NCBI RefSeq assembly: GCF_001528665.1
Contig: NZ_BBYJ01000040.1
Location: forward strand, 1-64,000
DNA from: Microtetraspora malaysiensis
Lineage (GTDB): Bacteria > Actinomycetota > Actinomycetes > Streptosporangiales > Streptosporangiaceae
Direction of reading: 5' to 3'
Length of the DNA: 64,000 bases
The translations under genes were made by a program, and so were the position numbers. This document shows positions 25,481 through 35,776 of this stretch, piece after piece; within the stretch, counting starts at the first letter, position 1, and every line of letters begins with the position of its first letter. The notes under the pieces were generated by a model. It was given only the letters and a program-made list of their open reading frames with translations, ran no database searches and was not told the origin of the DNA.

Positions 25481-25980
25481 GAGTCGACGTCCCGGACGGG
25501 AAGGACCCGATCCAGTACGTGTGGGGCGAGATGGTCCCCGGCATCGGACCCGCCGCCTCGAACTTCTCCCTCGCGGTGTACGCGCACACGACCCTCGGGC
25601 TGCGCGAGTTCGAGGCCGCGCGGCTGCGGATCGCGCAGATCAACGGGTGCCTCTTCTGCCTCGACTGGCGGACGGAACGCGACGGGCGGAAGGTCGAGGA
25701 GGAGTTCGCCGACGCGGTGACCCACTGGCGCACCACCGACGCCTTCGACGACCGCACCCGGCTGGCCGCCGAATACGCCGAGCGGTACGCGCTCGATCAC
25801 CACGGCCTCGACGACGAGTTCTGGAACCGGATGTCCGCGCACTACAGCCAGCCCGAGATCGTGGAACTCACCATGTGCATCGGCTCCTGGCTGACGTTCG
25901 GCCGGCTCAACCGGGTGCTGGGCCTCGACGCCGTATGCGTGCTGCCCGGCGGCGGCCACTCCCCCTCCGGCACGCCGTAG
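25477..25980 (+). CDS. Carboxymuconolactone decarboxylase family / AhpD-like protein
   Basis: A 167-residue alpha-helical protein. LREFEAARLRIAQINGCLFCLDWRT holds the CxxC redox pair (near 57-60), the hallmark of AhpD-like members of the CMD family. The start at 25477 is set by GGAAGGA at good spacing and by a four-base overlap with the upstream gene; a longer frame from 25006 is antisense-type noise over that gene. Probably a peroxidase/reductase-type or decarboxylase-like helper of the dehydrogenase encoded just upstream. Confidence 0.9.
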   Translation: MRVDVPDGKDPIQYVWGEMVPGIGPAASNFSLAVYAHTTLGLREFEAARLRIAQINGCLFCLDWRTERDGRKVEEEFADAVTHWRTTDAFDDRTRLAAEYAERYALDHHGLDDEFWNRMSAHYSQPEIVELTMCIGSWLTFGRLNRVLGLDAVCVLPGGGHSPSGTP

Positions 25981-26062
25981 CCGGCCCCATGACACTGCGG
26001 ACACCCGCCTGGACACCCACCCCCGTCTCGCACGACGCGAACCCCCCATCGGTCGAAAGTGA

Positions 26063-27770
<1,708 letters not shown>

Positions 27771-27816
27771 GGCCGTCCGCGGCGGGCCGGCCACGCATGA
27801 CCGGCCCGCCGCCCGG

Positions 27817-29307
27817 TCACTCCGCTCTCCGACGCCGGAGGACCGCCGACGCGGGAAGCAGAACGGCCAGAGCCAGGCACAGCCAGGCGAGCCAGTCGCC
27901 GGCCCAGGTGTAGAGCGTGCGGGCGGCGCCCGTGCCGACGGTCGCGGTGAGCACCGTCGGCGCGAGACCCGTGGTCGCGGTCTCGGCGCGGACCCGGCCG
28001 TACGGATCGCTCACCGTCAGGTTCCCGTTCGCCGCGCTGCGCACGGCCCAGAACCCGTTCTCGACGCCGCGCAACACGGTCGTCCGCGCGTGCTGCCATC
28101 CGTCGAGGTCGAAGTCCCAGGCGGGCAGCAGCATGACCCGCGCGCCCGCGCGGCGGTACGCGCGGGCCAGCTCGGGGAAGTCCAGATCCTTGCAGATCGC
28201 CACGCCGGTCCCGGAGCGGAGGAACATCCGGTCGCCGGGCACGTACGGCTCCACCCCGGGCACCATGTGCTGCTTGCGGTAGACGCCCGGCTCACCTCCC
28301 CCGGCCGGGAAGAACATCGCGGTATTGCGGTTGGTGTCGGTCACGATCACGCCCGCGACCACGTCCATACGCCGCTCGCGGGCCAGCGCCGCGAGCGGGC
28401 GGGAGATCAGGGGAAGGTCCGCCGCCGTCGTCACGAACCCGCCTTCCGGCAGGACCACGGCGTCGGTCCCCGGCGGCAGCGCCCGCACCCGTGCCAGCAC
28501 TTCCCGGAGACGTTCCCGGCCGCGCGGCGTGTCGATGGGCGCCCAGTCGTCCTGCTGCCGGGAGGCCAGCAGCGCGACCTTCCTTTCCGGGCCGTCCGGC
28601 TCGGCCAGGGCGAGCCGGACGGCTCCCCCGGCCGCGGTGAGGAGCGCCAGCGTCAATGCGGTCGCCGCGACCCGCCAGGGCCGCTCCCCCGCCCGCCGCC
28701 GGGGCGCGGCGGAGACGGCCAGCGCCGCCGGGACGGCCGTCAGCAGGAACGAGATCCCCCACCCGCCGGTCAGCGCGGCGAGCTGGACCACCGGCGGGAC
28801 CCCGGCCTGCGTGTGCGCCAGGCTCCAGATCGCGCCGTACGGCGTGAAGGTCGCGACGAGGTACTCGGCGCTCACCCAGACGGCGGGCACGACCGCCGCC
28901 GCCGACCACAGGCGGCCGCGCCGTACCAGTGCCCGGAAGAGCAGGACGGCCACGGCCGCGACCAGCGCGGGCAGGACGACGGTGAGCAGCGCGACCGGAA
29001 TCGGCACCTCCATCCGGTCGCGCTGGAGCTCCCACATGTTCGCCCCGCCCACCGCCCATGCCGCCATCGCCGCGAGGCACGCGCGGACGGCGGTCGTCCG
29101 CGGCGCGATCACCAGCACCGGCAGAGGAGCCGCCCAGGTGAGCCACGCGACCGGATGCAGACCCGTGCCGAAGTAGAGCAGCCCCGCCGAGAGCGCCGCG
29201 CACGCGACGAGCACGCCCAGCTCGCCGGCCCGGCCCATGCCGCGCGGCCCGCGCGGACGGCTGATATCTGGGCGGGTGGCATCTGGACGGGTGGAATCTG
29301 GATACAT
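27817..29307 (-). CDS. Apolipoprotein N-acyltransferase-like membrane nitrilase (Lnt family)
   Basis: A 496-residue protein. Six or more membrane segments occupy about 25-220; a carbon-nitrogen hydrolase domain follows at about 225-460 and one last membrane segment closes the protein. The Glu-Lys-Cys triad is visible: Glu in VVLPEGGF, Lys in YRKQHMVPG and Cys in AICKDLDFPE. This is the layout of Lnt, which N-acylates lipoproteins at the outer face of the membrane. The start at 29307 follows GAGGAGG; an earlier ATG at 29391 lacks support. The response regulator on the same strand ends 81 bases upstream, so co-transcription with the two-component genes is possible. Confidence 0.86.
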   Translation of the reverse strand: MYPDSTRPDATRPDISRPRGPRGMGRAGELGVLVACAALSAGLLYFGTGLHPVAWLTWAAPLPVLVIAPRTTAVRACLAAMAAWAVGGANMWELQRDRMEVPIPVALLTVVLPALVAAVAVLLFRALVRRGRLWSAAAVVPAVWVSAEYLVATFTPYGAIWSLAHTQAGVPPVVQLAALTGGWGISFLLTAVPAALAVSAAPRRRAGERPWRVAATALTLALLTAAGGAVRLALAEPDGPERKVALLASRQQDDWAPIDTPRGRERLREVLARVRALPPGTDAVVLPEGGFVTTAADLPLISRPLAALARERRMDVVAGVIVTDTNRNTAMFFPAGGGEPGVYRKQHMVPGVEPYVPGDRMFLRSGTGVAICKDLDFPELARAYRRAGARVMLLPAWDFDLDGWQHARTTVLRGVENGFWAVRSAANGNLTVSDPYGRVRAETATTGLAPTVLTATVGTGAARTLYTWAGDWLAWLCLALAVLLPASAVLRRRRAE

Positions 29308-29387
29308 GCGACGACCTCCTCGCGATCGCCGTCGATGTTGCCCGCGAAGGGGTGCCGCGCGGATCGCCGCCGCGAGTGAATCCCGGT

Positions 29388-30053
29388 TCACTCCTGCGAT
29401 GGAGACCCCGGGACGGCCAGCCCCGACTCGTACGCGAAGACGACGGCCTGGGCGCGGTCGCGCAGGCCGAGTTTGGTCAGCAGGTTGCTCACGTGGGTCT
29501 TCACCGTGTGCTCGCTGACCACCAGCTCGGCGGCGATCTCGGCGTTCGACAGGCCGCGCGCGACCTGCGTCAGCGTCTCGCGCTCGCGGACGGTCAGCTC
29601 GTCGAGCCTGGCCTTCAGGCGGGGTACGGCGTGGCCACCCTGCGCCAGCGTCTCGATCAGCCGCCGGGTCACCGTCGGCGCGAGCAACCCCTCCCCCGCG
29701 GCGACCACCCGGACCGCGCGGACCAGCTCGTCGCGATGCGCGTCCTTGAGCAGGAACCCGCTCGCGCCCGCGCCCAGCGCCGCGTACACGTACTCGTCCA
29801 GGTCGAACATGGTCAGCACGAGCACCCGGGCGGACGTGGCGGCGCGGATCCGCCGCGTCGCCTCGACGCCGTCCATGGTGGGCATCCGGATGTCCATCAG
29901 CACGACGTCCGGCTGGAGTTCGGCCGCCGCGCGAACCGCTTCGACGCCGTCGGACGCCTCGCCGACCACGGTGATGTCCGGCTGCGCGTCAAGGATCATG
30001 GAGAAGCCGCCGCGGAACAGGTCCTGGTCGTCGGCGACGAGGACGCGCAGCAT
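29388..30053 (-). CDS. NarL-type response regulator
   Basis: A 221-residue regulator: receiver domain 1-120 with Asp54 in VVLMDIRMP and Lys in FLLKDAH; LuxR helix-turn-helix at about 150-210 (LTVRERETLTQVARGLSNAEIAAEL, then SEHTVKTHVSNLLTKLGLRDRAQAV). The start codon shares a base with the kinase stop (TGATG), so it is translationally coupled to that kinase. Targets are unknown. Confidence 0.95.
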   Translation of the reverse strand: MLRVLVADDQDLFRGGFSMILDAQPDITVVGEASDGVEAVRAAAELQPDVVLMDIRMPTMDGVEATRRIRAATSARVLVLTMFDLDEYVYAALGAGASGFLLKDAHRDELVRAVRVVAAGEGLLAPTVTRRLIETLAQGGHAVPRLKARLDELTVRERETLTQVARGLSNAEIAAELVVSEHTVKTHVSNLLTKLGLRDRAQAVVFAYESGLAVPGSPSQE

Positions 30054-31222
30054 CAGCCGGCCGCCTCTCCGGACGGCTTCCGGACCGGGAGCGCCGCCTC
30101 GACGGTGAACCCGCCGGCCCGCCCCGGCCCCGCCCGGAAGGTGCCGCCGCACGCGGCGACCCGCTCCCGCATCCCGATCAGCCCGTGCCCTCCGCCCGGA
30201 TCGGGTCCGTCCCCGCGGTCGCCGGGGCCGCGGCCGTCGTCGGCCACCTCGATCCGCAGCGCGTCCGGCGACCAGTCGAGCACGACCTCGGCCGTGGAAG
30301 CCTCCGCGTGGCGCAGCGTGTTGGTGAGCGCCTCCTGCACCAGCCGGTACGCCGCCACCTCGGCCTCCGGGGGAAGCGGGCGCGGCGTGCCGCGCGTCTC
30401 GACGGTCACCGCCGGACCCACCCGCCCGACCCGCTCCGCGAGATGTCCCAGCGCGTCGAGTCCGGGCGGCGGTTCGGTGGAGTCGGGAACGGTGGCGCGG
30501 AGCACGCCGAAGATGTGCCGGAGCTGGCCGATCGCCTCCCGGCCGGTCCGGCCGATCGCCTCGAACGCCGTCTCGGCCCGCTCCGGCCGGGTGCGGACCA
30601 TCAGCGCACCCGCCTCCGCCTGGACGACCATCATGCCGACGGAGTGGGTCAGGATGTCGTGCATGTCGCGAACGATCCGGGTCCGCTCCCGTGCGGCGGC
30701 GGCCACGCTCTCCTCCTCCAGCCTGCGGGCCCGTTCGCGCAGCGCGGTGATCTCGGCCGAGCGGGCCCGCGTCCCCATGCCCAGCGCGTACGCGGTGGCG
30801 AACGCCATCCCGAGGTAACCGAAGGACTCCGGCGGCTCTCCGGGGACGATCAGGGACACCACCAGGGATCCGGCCCAGCAGGCGACGGCCGGGAGCTGCC
30901 AGCGCAGCGGGCTGCGCGCCGCGACCGTGTACGTCGCCACCAGCGCTCCGTACGGCAGCGGCGGCATGGCCTGTTCCAGCGACAGCGCGGTCGTCGCCAC
31001 ACCCACCAGGAAAGCGACGGACACCGGCGCGCGCCGCCTCCACAGCAGCGGCGCGGAGGCGGCGACGGCCGACACCGTGCCGAGCCACCCGGCGGACGCC
31101 CAGGTCAACTGGGGCCACAGCGTGGCGGCCAGCACCAGCGCGGCGATCCCGGCGTCGATCGCGTGCGGTCCCGGGCGGCGCGGTCCGGTCCGCCCGTGCG
31201 GAAGCGGAAAAATCAGTGACAC
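30053..31222 (-). CDS. NarL-type sensor histidine kinase
   Basis: A kinase of about 389 residues with four to six membrane segments in the first 150 residues, a coiled ALRERARRLEEESVAAAARERTRI linker, and the phosphoacceptor helix IVRDMHDILTHSVGMM. ATP-binding motifs are RLVQEALTNTLRHA and VADDGRGPGD. The GTG at 31222 is chosen because GGGAGG precedes it, though the spacing is only three bases; an in-frame GTG at 31261 would add 13 residues. It forms a two-component pair with the downstream regulator. Confidence 0.9.
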   Translation of the reverse strand: MSLIFPLPHGRTGPRRPGPHAIDAGIAALVLAATLWPQLTWASAGWLGTVSAVAASAPLLWRRRAPVSVAFLVGVATTALSLEQAMPPLPYGALVATYTVAARSPLRWQLPAVACWAGSLVVSLIVPGEPPESFGYLGMAFATAYALGMGTRARSAEITALRERARRLEEESVAAAARERTRIVRDMHDILTHSVGMMVVQAEAGALMVRTRPERAETAFEAIGRTGREAIGQLRHIFGVLRATVPDSTEPPPGLDALGHLAERVGRVGPAVTVETRGTPRPLPPEAEVAAYRLVQEALTNTLRHAEASTAEVVLDWSPDALRIEVADDGRGPGDRGDGPDPGGGHGLIGMRERVAACGGTFRAGPGRAGGFTVEAALPVRKPSGEAAG

Positions 31223-31343
31223 GTGCCTCCCTGAACGTTCTCGCTCCCGAGTATCGATCACCGCCCACCGTCCGGGAACGCCGATCCGGCCCGAAGGGCG
31301 GGTGTTCAGGACCTCAGCCTGTTGAGGGCGAGCATGCGCGCGT

Positions 31344-31937
31344 TCAGGGGGCGAACGCGCGGAGGGTGATCTCCACCAGCGCGTCGGCGTACTGCGGGGT
31401 GAGCGGCCCGGAGCGGTGCACCCAACGCTGGTAGAGCGGGGCGTACAGCACCTCGAGCACCAGGTCGAGGTCGGCGTCCGCGGCGAGCTGGCCGGCCCGC
31501 TGGGCGCTGCGCAGCCGCTCCTTCTTGGCCTCGTCGACGGGGCCGGCCAGCTTCTCGCGGTACTGGGCGGCGAGGGCGGGATCGCCGATGATCTCCGTGT
31601 TGAGCGCCCTGATGGGCGCCTCGAACGCCGGGTCGGCGAACTCGGCGACGGTCGCCCGCATGACGATCTTGAGGTCGGCCTCGAGGTCGCCGGTGTCGGG
31701 GAGGCTCATGCCTTCCTCGCTCTCGCTGAGCGCGAGGAAGGAGTCGAAGATCACCGCACCCTTTGACGGCCACCAGCGGTAGATGGTCTGCTTGCCCACT
31801 CCCGCCCGGGCGGCGATGGCCTCGATCGAGACCTTGGCGTATCCGAGCTCGGAGACCAGATCGCGCGCGGCGTCGAGGACGGCCTGCCGGGACCGTTCGC
31901 TGCGGCGGGCTGGGTTCGGTTTTCTGGGTTGGGACAT
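31344..31937 (-). CDS. TetR-family repressor of the ABC-F gene
   Basis: A 197-residue TetR protein: RSRQAVLDAARDLVSELGYAKVSIEAIAARAGVGKQTIYRWWPSKGAVIFD spans the DNA-binding domain, and the rest is a TetR_C ligand domain. The ATG at 31937 begins the conserved part; the longer open frame to 32114 runs through the operators and lacks a start signal. It is divergent from an ABC-F resistance-type gene and two matching palindromes lie between them, one just upstream of this gene's start. Likely an antibiotic-responsive switch. Confidence 0.93.
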   Translation of the reverse strand: MSQPRKPNPARRSERSRQAVLDAARDLVSELGYAKVSIEAIAARAGVGKQTIYRWWPSKGAVIFDSFLALSESEEGMSLPDTGDLEADLKIVMRATVAEFADPAFEAPIRALNTEIIGDPALAAQYREKLAGPVDEAKKERLRSAQRAGQLAADADLDLVLEVLYAPLYQRWVHRSGPLTPQYADALVEITLRAFAP

Positions 31938-31965
31938 GCCCGGAGCATACCATTCGGCGAGACGA

Positions 31966-31978
31966 GACGGTCCGTCTT
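31966..31978. promoter_or_regulatory. TetR operator, site 1
   Basis: AGACGG and CCGTCT flank a single central T, a perfect 13-base palindrome 29 bases before the TetR ATG. It partly matches site 2. Confidence 0.6.
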
Positions 31979-32014
31979 GACATGAAGCCGGCACACCTTC
32001 ACACTGTGATGCGG

Positions 32015-32036
32015 CGAGACGATCCGTATCGTCTCG
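32015..32036. promoter_or_regulatory. TetR operator, site 2
   Basis: CGAGACGAT and ATCGTCTCG flank CCGT, giving nine-base perfect arms. It lies about 55 bases before the ABC-F start and shares the AGACG/CGTCT core with site 1. Confidence 0.65.
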
Positions 32037-32089
32037 AATTCGACCATCGCGTCCAGAATTCGTCCGCGCCGAGAAGAGGAGGTGGGCCG

Positions 32090-33745
32090 TTGCGTACCGC
32101 TGCCCAACTGGCACTCACCGAGGCCACCAAGCGTTACGGCACCCGCGTCGTCCTGGACCGGGTGTCACTCACCGTCAAACCCGGCGAGCGGATCGGGGTG
32201 ATCGGCGACAACGGGTCCGGCAAGTCCACGCTGCTCAGGCTCATGGCGGAGACCGAGCGGCCGGACAACGGCGAACTCGTGGTCGTGGCACCCGGCGGCG
32301 TCGGATATCTGCCGCAGTCGCTCGCACTGCCTCCGCACGCGACGGTGGCCGACGCGATCGACCTGGCGCTCGCCGATCTGCGCGAGCTCGAAGCCCGGAT
32401 GCGGGCGGCCGAACGGTCGCTCGTCGAGACCGGCGCGGAGGCTCGCGCCGGGCTCGACGTCTACGTCCGGCTGGCGGCGGAGTTCGAAGCACGAGACGGC
32501 TACACGGCCGACACTCGGGTGGAGGTCGCGCTGCACGCGCTCGGGCTGCCCGGACTCGACCGGAACCGTCCGCTCGGCACGCTCTCCGGCGGCGCGCGCT
32601 CCAGGCTCGCCCTGGCCGCCACGCTGGCGTCCGCCCCCGAGCTGCTGCTGCTCGACGAGCCGACCAACGACCTGGACGACCAGGCCGTGGCCTGGCTCGA
32701 ACAGCGCCTGCGCGCCCACCGGGGCACCGTCGTGGCGATCACCCACGACCGGGCGTTCCTGGAGCGGGTGACCACCGCCATCCTGGAGGTCTCCGACGGG
32801 CAGGTGCGCCGCTACGGCGACGGGTACGCCGGATACCTCGCGGCCAAGGCCGCCGAACGCGCCGCCCAAGCGCGGGCCCACGAGGAATGGAAGGCCGAGC
32901 TGGACCGGCATGCCACGCTGGTGGCGGCCAACGCGGGCCGACTGGCCGTGATCCCCCGCAAGATGGCCAAGGCGGGCATGGGCACCGGAGCCTGGCGGGC
33001 ACGCTCGCGCACGCACGGGGCCGCCGGACGCATCCGGCAGTCCCAGCAGCGGCTGCGGTGGCTCACCGGCCACCCGGCGCCGCCGCCGCCCGAGCCGCTG
33101 CGCTTCACCGCCGCCCTCGCCACCGCGGAGACCGCCGCCGGGGCCGAGGTGGCCGCGCTCGACAGCGTGGTGGTGGCCGGGCGGCTCCGCCTCGACTCCC
33201 TGGCCATCCGCGCCGGTGAACGGCTGCTCGTCACCGGCCCGAACGGCGCGGGCAAGACCACACTGATGCGGGTGCTCAGCGGGGAGCTGAAGCCGGACGC
33301 GGGCGCGGTACGGCGGGCCGGCCGGGTCGGGTTCTTCCGCCAGGACGAGCTGGACACCGGCGACGCCCGGCGGGCCGGACCGGCCGGGGCAGCGGACCGG
33401 ACCGTGCTGCGGGCCTACGCGCAGGGGCGTCCCGGGTCCCTGGACGAGCACGCGGACGCGCTGCTGGCCCTGGGGCTGTTCCGGCCGTCCGACCTGGGGC
33501 TGCGCCTGGACGAGCTCTCCTACGGACAACGGCGGCGGATCGAGCTGGCGCGGCTGGTGAGCGAGCCCGTGGACCTGCTCCTGCTCGACGAGCCGACCAA
33601 CCACCTGTCGCCGATGCTCGTGGAACAGCTGGAGGAGGCGCTGGCCTCCTACCAGGGCGCACTGGTGGTCGTGACGCACGACCGGCGCCTGCGGGCCGCG
33701 TTCACCGGCTCCCACCTGGAGCTGACGGCTGACCACGTCGCGTGA
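32090..33745 (+). CDS. ABC-F type ribosomal-protection / antibiotic resistance ATPase
   Basis: A 551-residue protein with two ATPase domains and no membrane segments. Domain 1: Walker A GDNGSGKST, signature LSGGARSRLALA, Walker B LLLLDEPTNDLD. Domain 2: GPNGAGKTT, signature LSYGQRRRIELA, LLLLDEPTNHL. The linker (about 240-330) is Arg/Lys-rich (AVIPRKMAKAGMGTGAWRARSRTHG). ABC-F proteins bind ribosomes and displace antibiotics or act as translation factors. The TTG start follows a near-perfect GAGGAGGTG at eight-base spacing, better than any upstream codon. Divergent TetR control suggests induction by a drug. The second signature is LSYGQ instead of LSGGQ, a change also seen in antibiotic-resistance ABC-F proteins. 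Confidence 0.92.
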   Translation: MRTAAQLALTEATKRYGTRVVLDRVSLTVKPGERIGVIGDNGSGKSTLLRLMAETERPDNGELVVVAPGGVGYLPQSLALPPHATVADAIDLALADLRELEARMRAAERSLVETGAEARAGLDVYVRLAAEFEARDGYTADTRVEVALHALGLPGLDRNRPLGTLSGGARSRLALAATLASAPELLLLDEPTNDLDDQAVAWLEQRLRAHRGTVVAITHDRAFLERVTTAILEVSDGQVRRYGDGYAGYLAAKAAERAAQARAHEEWKAELDRHATLVAANAGRLAVIPRKMAKAGMGTGAWRARSRTHGAAGRIRQSQQRLRWLTGHPAPPPPEPLRFTAALATAETAAGAEVAALDSVVVAGRLRLDSLAIRAGERLLVTGPNGAGKTTLMRVLSGELKPDAGAVRRAGRVGFFRQDELDTGDARRAGPAGAADRTVLRAYAQGRPGSLDEHADALLALGLFRPSDLGLRLDELSYGQRRRIELARLVSEPVDLLLLDEPTNHLSPMLVEQLEEALASYQGALVVVTHDRRLRAAFTGSHLELTADHVA

Positions 33746-33829
33746 GTCCGTCGCAGCGGCGAACCGCCGGTCATGACGGGGCCGGGTGACGGCATGCCCG
33801 GCCGTACCCCGACGAGGAGCGCCGCCGGT

Positions 33830-33860
33830 TTGACCTTGACGCTGCGTCAACTTCTAGCAT
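33830..33860 (+). promoter_or_regulatory. MerR-type promoter with 19-base spacer
   Basis: TTGACC (33830-33835) and TAGCAT (33855-33860) are separated by 19 bases, the overlong spacer typical of MerR-controlled promoters. The spacer contains TTGACGC and GCGTCAA around a central T, a perfect dyad. The predicted +1 is at the ATG at 33868. Confidence 0.75.
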
Positions 33861-33867
33861 CGGGGCC

Positions 33868-34752
33868 ATGTCGATCACTGTTCTTGACACCTACGCCGCC
33901 ATGCGGCAAATCCTGCTGGCCCCGGTCGCGGACCGCGTTGACCTGCTGCGTTCGATGCTGGAGGCCAACAAGGGTATGTACCGCTACCACCCAGGCGAGC
34001 TCGACCTGGTAGCCGTACACCTCCAATCGTCCGGGTTCCCCATCGACCGCGACGAGGAACGTTGCCTGGCGGCGCTCGAAACCCTGGCAACGGCCGGGGC
34101 CTGGGAGCGGATGCAACGCGCGCTCGACCACGCTCTCGCCGTACTGCTGGAGGCGACACCGGGGCTGGAGGCCCCGGACATCACCGTGCTGTTCGTCCTC
34201 GGCGATCCGGGTGACGAACACTTCATGGGTCCCTGCAAAGGATTGACCGGGTTCGGCGGCATCTCGGGCAACATCGCCATCACGTTCTGGCCCTTCCCCG
34301 AGAACGTGGAGCGGCTGGAGGCCACCGCCGTGCACGAACTCCACCACAACCTGCGGTGGAGCCCGGGCGGGGTGGTGTGGGACCCGATGACCGTCACGGT
34401 CGGCGAGCACATCGTCGGCGAAGGCCTGGCCGACGCCTTCGCCCGCCAGCTCTACGGCGACGAACTCGGCCCCGCCCGCATCGGCGTGCCGCACCTGCAC
34501 GACGACGAGGTCTTCGCCAAGGTACTCACCGGGCTCGACGTGACCGGCATGCAGAACTTCACCGCCTGGGTGCACGGCGACCCCGGCGCGGAGCACCTCG
34601 GCGTCGCCCCGGTGGGACTGCCGATGGGCGCAGGGTACGCCGCGGGAAACCGGCTGGTCGACACCTACCTGGCGGCGACCGGGCAGACGGCGGCGCAGGC
34701 CCTGCACGCCGACAGCTCGGAGATCATCGCAACCACGCTCCGCCGCGGGTGA
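33868..34752 (+). CDS. DUF2268-like zinc metallopeptidase
   Basis: A 294-residue cytoplasmic protein. A zincin motif, AVHELHHNLRW, supplies HExxH near residue 154-158; a downstream GEGLADAF provides the third ligand glutamate (HExxH...E arrangement). The surrounding pattern (ITFWPFPENVERLEATAVHELHH, and VGEHIVGEGLADAFARQLYG) fits DUF2268 predicted proteases. It is the first gene of a two-gene operon with a MerR/TipAS regulator (11-base gap) and is expressed from a MerR-type promoter without a leader. Its substrate is unknown; a role in response to the small molecule sensed by the regulator is inferred. Confidence 0.83.
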   Translation: MSITVLDTYAAMRQILLAPVADRVDLLRSMLEANKGMYRYHPGELDLVAVHLQSSGFPIDRDEERCLAALETLATAGAWERMQRALDHALAVLLEATPGLEAPDITVLFVLGDPGDEHFMGPCKGLTGFGGISGNIAITFWPFPENVERLEATAVHELHHNLRWSPGGVVWDPMTVTVGEHIVGEGLADAFARQLYGDELGPARIGVPHLHDDEVFAKVLTGLDVTGMQNFTAWVHGDPGAEHLGVAPVGLPMGAGYAAGNRLVDTYLAATGQTAAQALHADSSEIIATTLRRG

Positions 34753-34762
34753 CACTGGAGCA

Positions 34763-35521
34763 ATGGAGTGGACGATCCAGGAGCTCGCGGCGAGGGCCGG
34801 CATCACCAGTCGCACCCTGCGTCACTACGACCGCGTCGGGCTCCTGGCCCCGTCCCGGGTCGGCCCGAACGGGTACCGCTACTACGACCCCACCGCGGTC
34901 GCCCGGCTACAGCGGATCCTGCTCATGCGCCGCCTCGGCATGGGTTTGTCGGCCATCGCCGAGGTCCTGGCCGACGAGGTGGACACGTGCGACGGGCTCC
35001 GCGCTCACATCGGCGAACTGGAAGAGGAACGGGACCGCATCGAACGGCAGATCCGGTCTGTACGTCACACGCTCGAGGCCCTGCGGTCGGGGGCGGAACC
35101 GCGGATGGACGTCATGTTGGCGGGGTTCAACGACCGCTACAAGGACGAGGTGGTCTCACGCTGGGGCGAGCGCGCGTTCCAAGTGAGCAACGACTGGTGG
35201 CACGGCAAGACCCTTGACCAGCAGCAGGCCTGGAAGCAGGCCGCCGAAGACCTCGTCGCCGCCTGGGTCACCGCAGCGAAGGCCGAGGTCTCCCCGACAT
35301 CGGAACACGCTCAGTCCCTGGCGGCCCGGCACGTCCGGTGGCTGAGCCAGATCCCGGGTACTCCCACGGCCGAGGGCGACCGGGAGCGCTCGATCGAGAT
35401 GGTGAAATGCCTGGGGGACATGTATGTCGACGACCCCCGCTTCGCCGGCATGTACGACGACGCCGCGGGGGCGACGTTCGTCCGGGACGCACTGCACGTG
35501 TACGCGCGGACCCGGATGTAG
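34763..35521 (+). CDS. MerR-family regulator with TipAS drug-binding domain
   Basis: A 252-residue regulator. The MerR winged helix is WTIQELAARAGITSRTLRHYDRVGLLAPSR at 4-33, followed by RYYDPTAVARLQRILLMRRLGMGLSAI. A coiled dimer helix (IGELEEERDRIERQI) links to a TipAS-like domain (about 120-250) with EVVSRWGERAFQVSNDWW and FAGMYDDAAGATFVRDAL. TipA of Streptomyces recognises thiopeptide and other multidrug ligands with this domain. The operon position and the 19-base-spacer promoter ahead of the zinc peptidase gene indicate autoactivation. Confidence 0.92.
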   Translation: MEWTIQELAARAGITSRTLRHYDRVGLLAPSRVGPNGYRYYDPTAVARLQRILLMRRLGMGLSAIAEVLADEVDTCDGLRAHIGELEEERDRIERQIRSVRHTLEALRSGAEPRMDVMLAGFNDRYKDEVVSRWGERAFQVSNDWWHGKTLDQQQAWKQAAEDLVAAWVTAAKAEVSPTSEHAQSLAARHVRWLSQIPGTPTAEGDRERSIEMVKCLGDMYVDDPRFAGMYDDAAGATFVRDALHVYARTRM

Positions 35522-35776
35522 CTCTCCCAGGAAGCGGGCGGCGCGGGCAGGTCGGGCACGACGAGTTGTGCGGTCTGGTCGAAGGCGCGAATGCGGGCGG
35601 TCTCGCGGGTGCCCGCCTTGCCGATGCGCTCATGGCGTGCCACGGCCGGGAAGTAGCGCAGCGACAGCAGATCCTTTATACCTCTACAGCTATGAATATA
35701 TGTAAGAAATGGTCTTGGACGGCATATAGCGGTCCTTCCTATGATCCTCCGCGAGGATGCGATCTTTGGAGGTTCC

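Noticed and set aside
29388-31268. Single 626-residue kinase-regulator fusion on the minus strand
   Set aside because: The N-terminal part is an out-of-frame shadow of the kinase; the real kinase ends at 30053 and the regulator starts there with a TGATG overlap.
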